Source: Flavobacterium shii
GTDB taxonomy: Bacteria > Bacteroidota > Bacteroidia > Flavobacteriales > Flavobacteriaceae
DNA length: 64,000 nucleotides
Assembly (NCBI RefSeq): GCF_025847235.1
Contig: NZ_JAOZEW010000016.1
Location: 91,995-155,994, forward strand
Direction: 5' to 3'
The notes below the pieces were generated by a model. That model was not told where the DNA came from. It worked only from the letters and a program-made list of their open reading frames with translations, and did not search any database. The position numbers and the translations under genes are program-made. The stretch's first letter is position 1; the number at the start of each line of letters is the position of its first letter. This document shows positions 8,665 to 16,481 of this stretch, piece after piece.

Positions 8665-8738
8665 GGCGAGATAGCTCAGTTGGTTAGAGCGCAGGATTCA
8701 TAACCCTGAGGTCCCGAGTTCAAATCTCGGTCTCGCTA
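8665..8738 (+). tRNA. tRNA-Met (anticodon CAU)
   Basis: A cloverleaf can be drawn: acceptor GGCGAGA/TCTCGCT with a G-U closing pair, D stem GCTC/GAGC, anticodon loop TTCATAA, T arm with GTTCAAATC. CCA is not encoded. The first pair is G1-U72, and the anticodon stem lacks the three G-C pairs of initiator tRNA, so it is probably elongator Met; a lysidine-modified Ile(CAU) tRNA cannot be excluded. Its 3' part (8695 onward) is the attachment site of the following element, and integration keeps the tRNA intact. Confidence 0.93.
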
Positions 8739-8741
8739 CAA
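8695..8741. repeat. attL: left copy of the 47-bp attachment repeat
   Basis: Identical over 47 bp to 35422-35468. It covers the anticodon loop, variable loop, T arm, acceptor strand and three bases beyond the tRNA. The sequences differ on both sides (G/A before, A/G after). Confidence 0.95.
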
Positions 8742-8771
8742 AGCTAAAAAGGCTAAAAATATAGATTTTAT

Positions 8772-8804
8772 GCGGTTTTAAAGAAATTTAAAACCGCTTT
8801 TTTT
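8772..8804 (+). terminator. Hairpin and T-run between tRNA-Met and the integrase start
   Basis: An 11-bp perfect stem (GCGGTTTTAAA at 8772-8782, TTTAAAACCGC at 8787-8797) with seven T, ending exactly at the integrase ATG (8805). It belongs to the element and replaces the native tRNA terminator, which now lies beyond attR at 35473. It may also control integrase expression. Confidence 0.85.
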
Positions 8805-10016
8805 ATGTCAAAAATTCGACACCTCTTAACTAAAGAATACGCTAACGCATACGATTTGACTTATAAGAAACTATATTCTTCCCCAAGTATTTACGATGCT
8901 AAAGGCGACTTATCAAAGCGCTGGTACGTCTATTACTCTTTTCGAAATCCTGAAACTGAAAAATTAGAACGACAAACTCCCATTTATTCGGGAGTAAATC
9001 AATTCAAAACTGTTAAAGAACGTCGAGAAGCAATAAAAATTCTCGCTAAAGCAATCGAAACCATTCTTGAAAATGGTTACAATCCTTATGATGATTCTAT
9101 TTCTGTTGATGAATTAAAAAAATACAGTATTCCTGATGCGGTTACATTTGCACTTGATTTAAAGAAAAACTCGTTAAAAGAAAATAGTTATCGTGATTTT
9201 AGAGTTAGAATAAAATCATTTGAGAAGTGGCTTTTATCAAATGGCTATGAAAACAGATATATTACAAGTGTAAATAAAAAAGCTGCAATTGGTTTCTTAA
9301 ATGATGTTTTAACAGCAACAAGCCCAAAAAACAGAAATAACACAAGGGCAAATCTGTCTATGTTCTTTCAAACTCTTGAAGACAACGATATAATTACGGA
9401 TAATTTTATAAAAAAGATTAATGTTTTAAAATCTACTCCAGAGAGGAATAAAACATTTAGCACAGAACAAGAGAAAGACATATTAGAATATCTACTAAAG
9501 AATGATACTCTTTTGCTTTTATTTATTCAATTTGTTTCACTTAACCACTTGCGCCCAATTGAGGTAGTTCGATTAAGAATAAAGGACATTAATATAAAAG
9601 ATAGACTTATTTATGTTCGAGCTAAAAACAAGCCTGTAAAGACTAAAATCATCCCTGAAATCCTACTGAATGAATTACCAGAATTAAATAAGTACAATGG
9701 AGAAAGTTTTTTATTTACTCCTAAAGGAATAGGCTTCGACTGGACAACGAATGAAACAGATAAACGTGGTTATTTTGGTGATCGATTTAAAAAAGTAAAA
9801 GACAGTTTAAAACTAAGTAAAGATTATGGTCTTTATAGTTTCAGACATACATTCATAACCAAGCTATATAAAGAACTGGTTAAAAATAGCACACCTAACG
9901 AAGCAAAAAGCAAATTAATGTTGATTACTGGGCATACTACAATGAGTGCATTAGAGAAATATTTACGTGATATTGATGCTGTCCTTCCTGACGATTATTC
10001 TGAACATATCAAATAA
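8805..10016 (+). CDS. Tyrosine recombinase integrase of the element
   Basis: A 403-residue phage-type integrase that would recombine attP with the tRNA-Met attB. It has an N-terminal arm-binding region (about 1-100), a SAM-like core-binding domain (about 110-210: FALDLKKNSLKENSYRDF and RANLSMFFQTLE) and a catalytic domain with R250 (NHLRPIEV), R347 (YSFRHTF, Tyr where many have the first His), H377 (TGHTTMSALEKY) and nucleophile Y386. The start codon directly follows the 8772-8804 hairpin, leaving no room for an ordinary promoter between tRNA and gene. Confidence 0.93.
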   Translation: MSKIRHLLTKEYANAYDLTYKKLYSSPSIYDAKGDLSKRWYVYYSFRNPETEKLERQTPIYSGVNQFKTVKERREAIKILAKAIETILENGYNPYDDSISVDELKKYSIPDAVTFALDLKKNSLKENSYRDFRVRIKSFEKWLLSNGYENRYITSVNKKAAIGFLNDVLTATSPKNRNNTRANLSMFFQTLEDNDIITDNFIKKINVLKSTPERNKTFSTEQEKDILEYLLKNDTLLLLFIQFVSLNHLRPIEVVRLRIKDINIKDRLIYVRAKNKPVKTKIIPEILLNELPELNKYNGESFLFTPKGIGFDWTTNETDKRGYFGDRFKKVKDSLKLSKDYGLYSFRHTFITKLYKELVKNSTPNEAKSKLMLITGHTTMSALEKYLRDIDAVLPDDYSEHIK

Positions 10017-10220
10017 TTCAAAAATTTCTTCACAATCCAACTTCCATTGCAGTTCTTCCGAATACAAAAAATATTTAAAAGTCTAAATTCTATTAACAGA
10101 AGCTACTTCAACAATAAAACTGTCACCTATTTTAATAGAAGATTACTTCAAAATTAAGTAATTTGTGCAGTCTAAATTTCAACTGTATCTTTACATATTA
10201 ACAAAAAAAATACAGATAAA

Positions 10221-10781
10221 ATGACAAACAACGAATCAAAAAAAGATGACAAAAACATTTTCAAAATTAATCACTATTACTATTTAGCAAACTTTTATTC
10301 TGATGAAATCGGAGAAAATTACATCCCAGTCCGTGTAATAAACAAAATAGAGAATAAATCCATTTCTTTCTTGAATTTGCAAGACAACACAGAATTTCAA
10401 ATACCAATAAATAATGAATATCTGTTTCAACATAGAGACCTATATTTCTCCGAAGAACTATTAGAAAAATTAAGGTTTAAAGAAGTTCAATCAGAAAACA
10501 ACATAGAATACTTATCGGAAAACGTTCATTATGTTTTATTTGAAAAGGGAGTTTTTTTGCTGATATGGATAAAATGGGCTACAAATAAACAAAAGAAAAT
10601 ATTTTTAAAAAAAAGATTAATTGATATTTGGAATAATTCTGATGAAAACTATTCATTTAATAATATAATAAATTTAGAAAACGAACTCAACTCGGTAGAA
10701 GATTTATTTGAAAGATTATCCGACAATAGCTCTTTTGAAGAAACTGATAATTTTGTAAAAGAACTGAAAGTGGAATTTTAA
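10221..10781 (+). CDS. Unknown protein beside the integrase
   Basis: A 186-residue acidic protein that I do not recognise. No signal peptide is seen; a hydrophobic/aromatic patch around residues 105-120 (HYVLFEKGVFLLIWIKW) is too short to be a confident membrane helix. Its N-terminal half looks like mixed beta (YIPVRVINKIENKSISFLN). It is rightward like the integrase, 204 bp after it, and convergent with the virion operon. Low GC and a good start (ATG after an A-rich leader) suggest a real accessory gene of the element. Confidence 0.6.
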   Translation: MTNNESKKDDKNIFKINHYYYLANFYSDEIGENYIPVRVINKIENKSISFLNLQDNTEFQIPINNEYLFQHRDLYFSEELLEKLRFKEVQSENNIEYLSENVHYVLFEKGVFLLIWIKWATNKQKKIFLKKRLIDIWNNSDENYSFNNIINLENELNSVEDLFERLSDNSSFEETDNFVKELKVEF

Positions 10782-10835
10782 AAAACACTTCTCGTTCCCT
10801 CTATTAACTCGAGTATAAAAGACATCTTTAAAGGT

Positions 10836-10868
10836 AAAAAAAAAATACCGTTACAATTTGCAACGGCA
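10836..10868 (-). terminator. Terminator at the end of the leftward virion operon
   Basis: Read leftward: GCCGTTG, CAAATTG, TAACGG followed by a run of at least nine T. It lies between the convergent genes at 10221-10781 and 10898-11722. Confidence 0.8.
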
Positions 10869-10897
10869 TTTTTCAATAAAATAAAGCTAACAGTATT

Positions 10898-11722
10898 TTA
10901 AACTGGCATTGCTTCTAATTCTGGAACATTTTTCCAACGAACATATAAGTTTATCGATGCACCATCACCGTCTATTAAAGAACGGACAGACAAAGTATCA
11001 CTAGTGGCATTTGGTTGATAATCCGCGAGAGAAACTACAAACGAGGGATCAGCATTTAAAAAGGTAAATGTATTACTATCAGGATTAACGATGAAATACA
11101 CATCAAATTCTAAATGACGTGTGCTTATAAAAAACCTAAAAAACATATCATCTAAAGAAAGCAAAGAAGATGTATTTAATTGATTTTCAGTATCGGGAAT
11201 TATATCGCTTCCTCCAAAATAAGGTTTAAAATATGGTTCTAATGAATCCTCCAGATAACCGCCATATTGAAACGTAAAATAGGCGTTATCATTCTCAACA
11301 CGACTCATCCTTACAAATTTGGAGTTTTTGGTTATAAAACTTTTACTATAGACAAATGTAGGTCTAACGATACCATATAACGAACAAGTACCACTAGCAG
11401 CCCCCGAACCGCCATTACCTTTACCATCTGAAAAGAAAAACTTCTTAGCCAATTCAAATAAGAAATCATTAAAGCCAGCTGCATCAATAGCAGGCTCGCA
11501 TTGCTCGCAATTAACCTGCGTATAGTCCAATATCAAAGGATTTTCGCCAAATGTAGCATTCGAGTGAATTTTAAATTTGTTTGAAGCTTCGGGAATTCTC
11601 AAAAGATTTTGAGCAGGATTAAAAGAAGTAATTAAAGTGTTGTCTAATTTCATCAACAACACATTACCGTTTTCATCTTTTATAAACTTTAAGATTCTTG
11701 GGTCGGGAATTGCAGCGCTCAT
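10898..11722 (-). CDS. Putative virion or spike protein, last gene of the structural operon
   Basis: A 274-residue protein without signal peptide or membrane helix; I recognise no family. Composition and predicted pattern are mostly beta, with a Gly-rich linker (GKGNGGSGAASG, about residues 98-109) dividing an N-terminal third from a larger beta domain. A CEQCEP motif sits before the linker. A Gly-linker between small and large beta domains is common in spike or receptor-binding proteins, so this is one candidate; a second capsid protein is another. It lies 3 bp after the lysine-rich gene and just before the operon terminator. Confidence 0.55.
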   Translation of the reverse strand: MSAAIPDPRILKFIKDENGNVLLMKLDNTLITSFNPAQNLLRIPEASNKFKIHSNATFGENPLILDYTQVNCEQCEPAIDAAGFNDFLFELAKKFFFSDGKGNGGSGAASGTCSLYGIVRPTFVYSKSFITKNSKFVRMSRVENDNAYFTFQYGGYLEDSLEPYFKPYFGGSDIIPDTENQLNTSSLLSLDDMFFRFFISTRHLEFDVYFIVNPDSNTFTFLNADPSFVVSLADYQPNATSDTLSVRSLIDGDGASINLYVRWKNVPELEAMPV

Positions 11723-11725
11723 TTT

Positions 11726-11950
11726 TTACTTTTTAGATTTTGAAGCCTTTCTTACTGTTGGCTTTTTAACTGTTTTTTTCTTTGCAGGTTTGGCTTTCGT
11801 TGTAGTAGCTTTTGCTTTTACGATTTTACCGCCTTTGATGTATTTGAATCCTTTCTTTAGTGTTCCATCAGATTTAAGCCCTGTTCCTTTAATAACACTA
11901 CTACACACTTTTTTTAATCCTTTTACTGTTGGTTTTTTCTTTACTGCCAT
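11726..11950 (-). CDS. Small lysine-rich basic protein
   Basis: A 74-residue, strongly basic protein with repeated K-A-T/K-P motifs (KATTTKAKPAKKKTVKK) and a central GTGLKSDGTLKKGFKYIKGG segment. It resembles histone-H1-tail-like or viral DNA-condensing proteins in composition only. Being within a virion-type operon, a genome-condensing role is a reasonable guess. Repeat copy C lies directly upstream of its start, filling the space to the preceding gene. Confidence 0.65.
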   Translation of the reverse strand: MAVKKKPTVKGLKKVCSSVIKGTGLKSDGTLKKGFKYIKGGKIVKAKATTTKAKPAKKKTVKKPTVRKASKSKK

Positions 11951-11979
11951 GATTGATTGTTTTTTTGATTGATGATTTT

Positions 11980-12050
11980 GAATTGTAGATTTTTAAGCCA
12001 AAATTGCCTGGAGAAATACGCTGCCGGCTTTCAATAAAATCTACTTTTTT
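11980..12050 (-). repeat. Intergenic element, copy C (of three)
   Basis: Read leftward it starts AAAAAAGTAGATTTT one base after the stop of the 743-residue protein and ends AAAATCTACAATTC 30 bp before the next ATG. The ends match copies A and B (17128-17196, 29551-29620) but the core differs; the core's CCTGGAGAAATACGCTGC resembles the A/B core CCAGGAAAAACTGCAGCTGC read in the opposite orientation. Confidence 0.6.
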
Positions 12051-12051
12051 A

Positions 12052-14283
12052 TTAATTTACGATGAATGATAATTTTTTAGTTCTTAGTGGTTCTGCCACC
12101 GCTTCGGGTTTATCCCGTTCTAACTTCTTATTGAAAATATTGAATTTCAAACTGTCGAGCGGTTTGTTTTGGTAACGGTTCTTATCCGCCCAAATGTAAT
12201 TTTCTCTGTAATCTGCTTTCTTTTCGGTAAATAAAACTACATCGGCATCAAACTGACTTTTAGAACCGCCACGCATTTTACCGTCTGTGGTTTGTTGAAA
12301 AATGACAATAAATAATTTTCCGTCGTACTTCTTCCTTAAATCTTTGTCCACTTCAAACCCTTTGTGCATTTCCTGCATTTTAGAGAAACTATCGATTATA
12401 ATAATATCATTATTTCGGATGAGTTTATCCAAATCAGAAACACTTTTAATCTCAGGGGCTTCGATGTTTTGCAATGCCTTTGCATTCAGATATTCTTCGG
12501 CTTTATTGTAATACAAACTACTCTCTGGGTGTTCTTCGATACTGGCATGACCTGTTTTGTAATTCTGCGCTAAGGCATTCATAAACTGAAAACACATTCT
12601 AGTTTTCATTGATCCCTGACCACCAGTAAGAGAGATTACAATACTTTCTTTCTCCTTATGTTCAATTTCACCTAAGAACTCCGCAATGTCTTTGTTTTCA
12701 ATTTTAAAATAGTCCACTTTAGTAGGCTTGTTTGCCATTTTATAGGCTAGAGAATTTCGGTTTACATTTTCTTTTGCAACTGGAATCGTTTCCTTTGCAA
12801 CAGGCTTTGCAACGATTGCCTTTTCTTTAATTGGCTTTACAATGATTTCTTCGATAACAAGCTGCTTTTTTCTTCTTGCTGCTCCACTTAAACCACCAAA
12901 CAAATCAGGTTGTTTGATTTTTTGCTTTGCCTTTCTTTTTACAATAGGTTTAGCAATTGTCTTTTTAATAGGTGCTACTTTCGCACTTGATTCTACAATC
13001 GATTTTTCTGCTACCTTTTCTCTGGTTTCAGCGTTTGAAGTTTCACGCCCTAAAATATGATTGCTTGCTTTTTGAGCCTGTGCTGATGCTTTTAAGAAAA
13101 ATCGATTGTCGTCATTAAGTTCATCTATTAAATGATTGTTCCAACTCTTTAAATACTTCGCAGAATTTTCTTTGGTATGGAATAAGATTCCTGATTCACT
13201 ACAAAGAAATACCGCTCCCAATTCTGCAATTAATTCTTCGAAGGCATAATTTCCGCTACCGCCACCGCTTCTCGTTCCTGTCATATCTCTATTTAGTCGG
13301 TGCTCCGCTCCTGTACTGTGTACCGCTTCATGAAAGAAAGTAGAGTAATAAAAAGCTTCACTGGTGAAAGCTTCGATAGTCGGCATATTTAATTCGTCTG
13401 TACTTGGGCGGTAATAGGCTTTGTCTCCAATATTGGTATATTTTGGTGGGTTCTTAAATCCGTCGATGATTGCCTGAGCTTCATCTATAGGATTGGTTAT
13501 TTTCTTGTCTTTTGCAGCAGGAAATTGTAAGCCCTCGCAATCATCCGCACGAAACACATTGTAGTATTTTAAAACAGGGAACTTGGTTAAGTTCTTCTTT
13601 AAATCCTCTTTTGTAAGTGAGTTGGATTTTACAAAATCACCAAACTTTTTATTATCGTTAGTTTTGAATTTTAAATGCTCACTATGGTAATCATGAATTA
13701 ACGTGTAATAAATCACCCGCCTTGCTTTACTGCCTTTTTTAAGCTTTGCCTTGGCTTGCTCAATTTGATTAAAAGTTAAATAGTACGGTTGTATAAAATC
13801 CGCAGGAACGAGATATGGTTGTTTATCCAAATCGAATTTAATATCGAAATTCAAAATGAAGTTTGCCCCTGTGTACTCCTTTTTAGAAACATAATTCATA
13901 ACCGAATTACTAGCCCCTGAACCTGTCCATTCTTTTTGCCAAGGTAAATGCCCGACTTTTTTAATGGTGTTGATAATCAAATCCGTGATGTAATTGTAAA
14001 TTTCATCAGGAGAAACGGCATTTAATCCGTGGTTATGATCCTCAGAAATATATTCCAAAGTCGGTAATAACATTTCCGCTTCTACACCGTTCAAACCATA
14101 AGGCTCAACGAGATTATTAATTTCAATCAGGAAAGTATCATCTTTAAAAGCTTGCAACACTTTTATAACACGCTTGGAAACAACGGTATGTTTTTCTTTT
14201 TCGGCTTTCATAAGCAAATCTTCCAATGTTTTTCTTGAAACGATAAGCCCATTAAGACTATTGAATTCTTGTGCTAATGTCAT
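12052..14283 (-). CDS. Fusion of ArdC/zincin-like protein with a RadA-like ATPase
   Basis: A 743-residue three-part protein. Residues about 95-250 resemble the ArdC-type ssDNA-binding region (YITDLIINTIKKVGHLPWQKEW). Residues about 290-400 are a zincin-like metallopeptidase with HEAVHSTG at 318-325 and a downstream EELIAELGAVFL. A basic Lys/Pro/Val-rich linker (about 420-520) leads to a RecA-fold ATPase with Walker A GGQGSMKTR near 553, Walker B IIIIDSF and a KNRYQ motif near 698 that recalls RadA's KNRFG. ArdC proteins protect incoming ssDNA from restriction; the ATPase may act in replication or packaging. It sits within the virion operon, which is unusual for ArdC. Confidence 0.7.
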   Translation of the reverse strand: MTLAQEFNSLNGLIVSRKTLEDLLMKAEKEKHTVVSKRVIKVLQAFKDDTFLIEINNLVEPYGLNGVEAEMLLPTLEYISEDHNHGLNAVSPDEIYNYITDLIINTIKKVGHLPWQKEWTGSGASNSVMNYVSKKEYTGANFILNFDIKFDLDKQPYLVPADFIQPYYLTFNQIEQAKAKLKKGSKARRVIYYTLIHDYHSEHLKFKTNDNKKFGDFVKSNSLTKEDLKKNLTKFPVLKYYNVFRADDCEGLQFPAAKDKKITNPIDEAQAIIDGFKNPPKYTNIGDKAYYRPSTDELNMPTIEAFTSEAFYYSTFFHEAVHSTGAEHRLNRDMTGTRSGGGSGNYAFEELIAELGAVFLCSESGILFHTKENSAKYLKSWNNHLIDELNDDNRFFLKASAQAQKASNHILGRETSNAETREKVAEKSIVESSAKVAPIKKTIAKPIVKRKAKQKIKQPDLFGGLSGAARRKKQLVIEEIIVKPIKEKAIVAKPVAKETIPVAKENVNRNSLAYKMANKPTKVDYFKIENKDIAEFLGEIEHKEKESIVISLTGGQGSMKTRMCFQFMNALAQNYKTGHASIEEHPESSLYYNKAEEYLNAKALQNIEAPEIKSVSDLDKLIRNNDIIIIDSFSKMQEMHKGFEVDKDLRKKYDGKLFIVIFQQTTDGKMRGGSKSQFDADVVLFTEKKADYRENYIWADKNRYQNKPLDSLKFNIFNKKLERDKPEAVAEPLRTKKLSFIVN

Positions 14284-14284
14284 T

Positions 14285-14767
14285 TTAGTAAATTTTATGT
14301 TCCGTACCCAAGATGCTTACAATGACTTCAATTCGAATATCGTTACTATTAAAATTACTGGTGTTTAAAACTCCAAGCACACCCAGTATAGTAGTTTGCA
14401 AATCCATTTGAACAGGTACATTCGGGATTATAGTACTGGAATTAGCAGCAATATTTATCGCTTTTACGTTTACGTTTGCCGTTCCTAAAAGCATATTCTT
14501 TTTATCATAAAACAAAATTCGCTTTAGGGTTACGGCTGTAATCTGCGCACTGAAATTCTGAGCAGTTGGATTTACTAATTTCAAATCCAGATTGAAGGTA
14601 ATAAACGGCTTTCCATCGTTCCACTTCATATCCAGTTTTTTAAAAGCCACAGGGTATATCCTAACAAATTGAAATTGTTCGATTATCTTTTTCACGCGCT
14701 GCTCTAAATAGAAATATCCTACAACTGCCAGTATTCCTGCTCCAATAACTATTTTTTTGACACTCAT
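14285..14767 (-). CDS. Membrane-anchored LEA2-like beta protein
   Basis: A 160-residue protein with an N-terminal helix (IVIGAGILAVVGYFYL, about residues 6-21) flanked by lysines, then a beta-rich domain with the LEA_2/WHy-like pattern (PFITFNLDLKLVNPTAQNF, then alternating strands). The anchor resembles those of several neighbours in the operon. It is 1 bp from the next gene. In this setting a virion-membrane or envelope-associated role is likely; the exact function is unknown. Confidence 0.6.
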   Translation of the reverse strand: MSVKKIVIGAGILAVVGYFYLEQRVKKIIEQFQFVRIYPVAFKKLDMKWNDGKPFITFNLDLKLVNPTAQNFSAQITAVTLKRILFYDKKNMLLGTANVNVKAINIAANSSTIIPNVPVQMDLQTTILGVLGVLNTSNFNSNDIRIEVIVSILGTEHKIY

Positions 14768-14779
14768 TTGTTTGATTTT

Positions 14780-15334
14780 TTAAATAAAGATTCTAGAAAT
14801 ACGATAGCAAACAAACAGCAATGTTGCAAAACCAATTGAGGCAAGTATCTTAACCCAGAGAGGAATGTATTTTACAGGAACATATTTAATTAGGTTATCG
14901 CCTTTGAGGTAGATATACTTTTTGTTTGTGGTGGTGTTTTCGTTTTTCGTCTGTGCTATCTTCTGCCATGCTACAATTTGATTCTTTAAACTGTCGTAAT
15001 AAATCCCTGCTTCGTTATCTCCTGATTTTTTATGACTGTTAAGTAACTGTAACACCCGTTGCAATTCTGCTTTGGTAATACTATCGCATTCGGGCTTAGC
15101 AGTTTGAACTTTGGGCAGTTGTATTTTTAAAGTGTCGTTTATTGCGCCACTGATAACCGTTGTTTTTACGCTGTCCTTTGTACTGGCTATAACCGTTTGA
15201 GTTGTGTGGCTGTTTTCCATTGGTTTGGCTTTACAGCTGTGCAAAACGATACAAAGAGCCAAATAAAACAAAGTGAATAAAAGCACTTTTAAAAATAGCT
15301 TCGTTGGATTCTTTGGGTTGATACAAGTACTCAT
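14780..15334 (-). CDS. Unimolecular-spanin-like lipoprotein (Rz/Rz1 analogue)
   Basis: A 184-residue protein with the architecture of a u-spanin. An N-terminal hydrophobic signal ends in the lipobox VLHSC (lipidated Cys34), then comes a periplasmic linker of about 120 residues, then a C-terminal membrane helix (about 158-178, WVKILASIGFATLLFVC) with a basic tail. Such proteins tether outer and inner membrane and fuse them at the end of lysis. It overlaps the holin gene by 4 bp and follows the endolysin, the position a spanin should have. The call rests on topology and context, not on sequence similarity. Confidence 0.7.
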   Translation of the reverse strand: MSTCINPKNPTKLFLKVLLFTLFYLALCIVLHSCKAKPMENSHTTQTVIASTKDSVKTTVISGAINDTLKIQLPKVQTAKPECDSITKAELQRVLQLLNSHKKSGDNEAGIYYDSLKNQIVAWQKIAQTKNENTTTNKKYIYLKGDNLIKYVPVKYIPLWVKILASIGFATLLFVCYRISRIFI

Positions 15335-15687
15335 GATTTGGTTATTTTGAGTTTTAGCATGGCTTTTAATCCATCAAAAAAACTGCTTATTAATTCTTCT
15401 ACTTCGCTATGTATTAAAGTGGAGAGTGAGCCACCCCAAGCACAAATGACATAGGTAAACATCTTACTGATGTTCAGGTATTGGTCGCAAACCACGTAAA
15501 CCGAGAAGGCAACAAAAAAGCTAATAATAGCCTCGGCTAAAAACCAACTAAATCGGGGTTTCTTTCCTTTTTGGATGGCGAGGTAGATTTTCATAAAAAC
15601 ACCCGCCAATACTACTATGAGAAATAAAAAATAATCCTGATAGTATTTAAGTTCGCTTATGATTTGGTTTAAGACTGTATTTTTCAT
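15331..15687 (-). CDS. Putative holin
   Basis: A 118-residue protein with three or four hydrophobic segments (about 16-34 YFLFLIVVLAGVFMKIYL, about 48-66 FLAEAIISFFVAFSVYVVC, and a weaker one around 75-90) and a charged C-terminus. This is the size and topology of phage holins that open the inner membrane. Its start overlaps the GH19 endolysin stop by 4 bp and its stop overlaps the spanin-like gene start by 4 bp, so the three are tightly coupled. Confidence 0.75.
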   Translation of the reverse strand: MKNTVLNQIISELKYYQDYFLFLIVVLAGVFMKIYLAIQKGKKPRFSWFLAEAIISFFVAFSVYVVCDQYLNISKMFTYVICAWGGSLSTLIHSEVEELISSFFDGLKAMLKLKITKS

Positions 15688-16379
15688 GTTTGTTTTTGGT
15701 TAAAAGGTGAAAGCCAATTCCAAGCGTAGCTAGTGACGCTATTAAAATTAGGTAGGGGTTTCGCTTTTTTTTTTAATAACTCCAAACTGATGTTTTGAGC
15801 TTTATAAAATTTAAACTTTTCAATTCTGTCGTCAAGTCCGTTGGTTTTACCGTTTACTTTTTGGGTTATCTCTGTCATTAAATTGGCATCGGCTAAAGAA
15901 TTTAATTTTTTGTACACCGAGAAAAACCAAGCTGCACAATCCACTGCAATGGCTGTTTGTAAAAGTAGATCGGGATTGCTCACCACATCATGACCCGAGT
16001 ATTTTTTGTAATCTTCGTATGTTCCCCTGCCAGTTAGTTGTATAAATCCACGTCCTCGGTAGCGCCATCCGTCACCACTGGCAATGTTACCGTTACCGTT
16101 TTTTCCTGCATAACCAATATTGGCTATCATTTGCTGATTGGCGTTGTGCTCTGTGGTTCGTCCGTATTTCTTTGCTTCGGCTAGTGTTAAGCGGGAATTA
16201 AACGGACTGGTGGACATAAGCCCTTGCGGGGTATAATTCAGATTTTCTACAACTCTTGTAAAATTGCCTGATTCATGTGATACCTGCGCTAAAAAGTGGG
16301 CTATCCTAAGAGGGGTGTTTACCCCGTATCGTACAAATGCATTTAAAAAAATGCTGCTGTTATCTAAAATAAAACTCAT
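15684..16379 (-). CDS. Glycoside hydrolase family 19 endolysin
   Basis: A 231-residue chitinase-class/lysozyme-like enzyme that cleaves peptidoglycan. The first catalytic Glu is in SHESGNF (E36) and the second in VVENLNY (E45); RGRGFIQLTGRGTY is the family's substrate-cleft motif and NPDLLLQTAIAVDCAAWFF the conserved helix. It has no signal peptide, so it should depend on the holin for export. It is preceded with a TAATG overlap by a 33-residue membrane peptide gene. Confidence 0.88.
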   Translation of the reverse strand: MSFILDNSSIFLNAFVRYGVNTPLRIAHFLAQVSHESGNFTRVVENLNYTPQGLMSTSPFNSRLTLAEAKKYGRTTEHNANQQMIANIGYAGKNGNGNIASGDGWRYRGRGFIQLTGRGTYEDYKKYSGHDVVSNPDLLLQTAIAVDCAAWFFSVYKKLNSLADANLMTEITQKVNGKTNGLDDRIEKFKFYKAQNISLELLKKKAKPLPNFNSVTSYAWNWLSPFNQKQT

Positions 16380-16480
16380 TATAAAATCACTTTTCTAGGG
16401 GTTACTTTTGGTTGTGTCAGGAAATAAACAAGTCCTGTAATTGCTACTGCTGTGATAATTAGTTTTTCAGTTGTTCCCAT
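16379..16480 (-). CDS. 33-residue membrane peptide in the lysis cassette
   Basis: A very short ORF that starts ATG at 16480, one base after the stop of the preceding gene, and ends with TAA overlapping the endolysin ATG (TAATG). It encodes MGTTEKLIITAVAITGL, then VYFLTQ and a basic tail (PKVTPRK): one membrane helix with positive inside residues. The perfect gap filling and coupling argue for a real gene. It could be an antiholin, a second holin or a minor virion membrane peptide. Confidence 0.6.
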   Translation of the reverse strand: MGTTEKLIITAVAITGLVYFLTQPKVTPRKVIL

Positions 16481-16481
16481 T

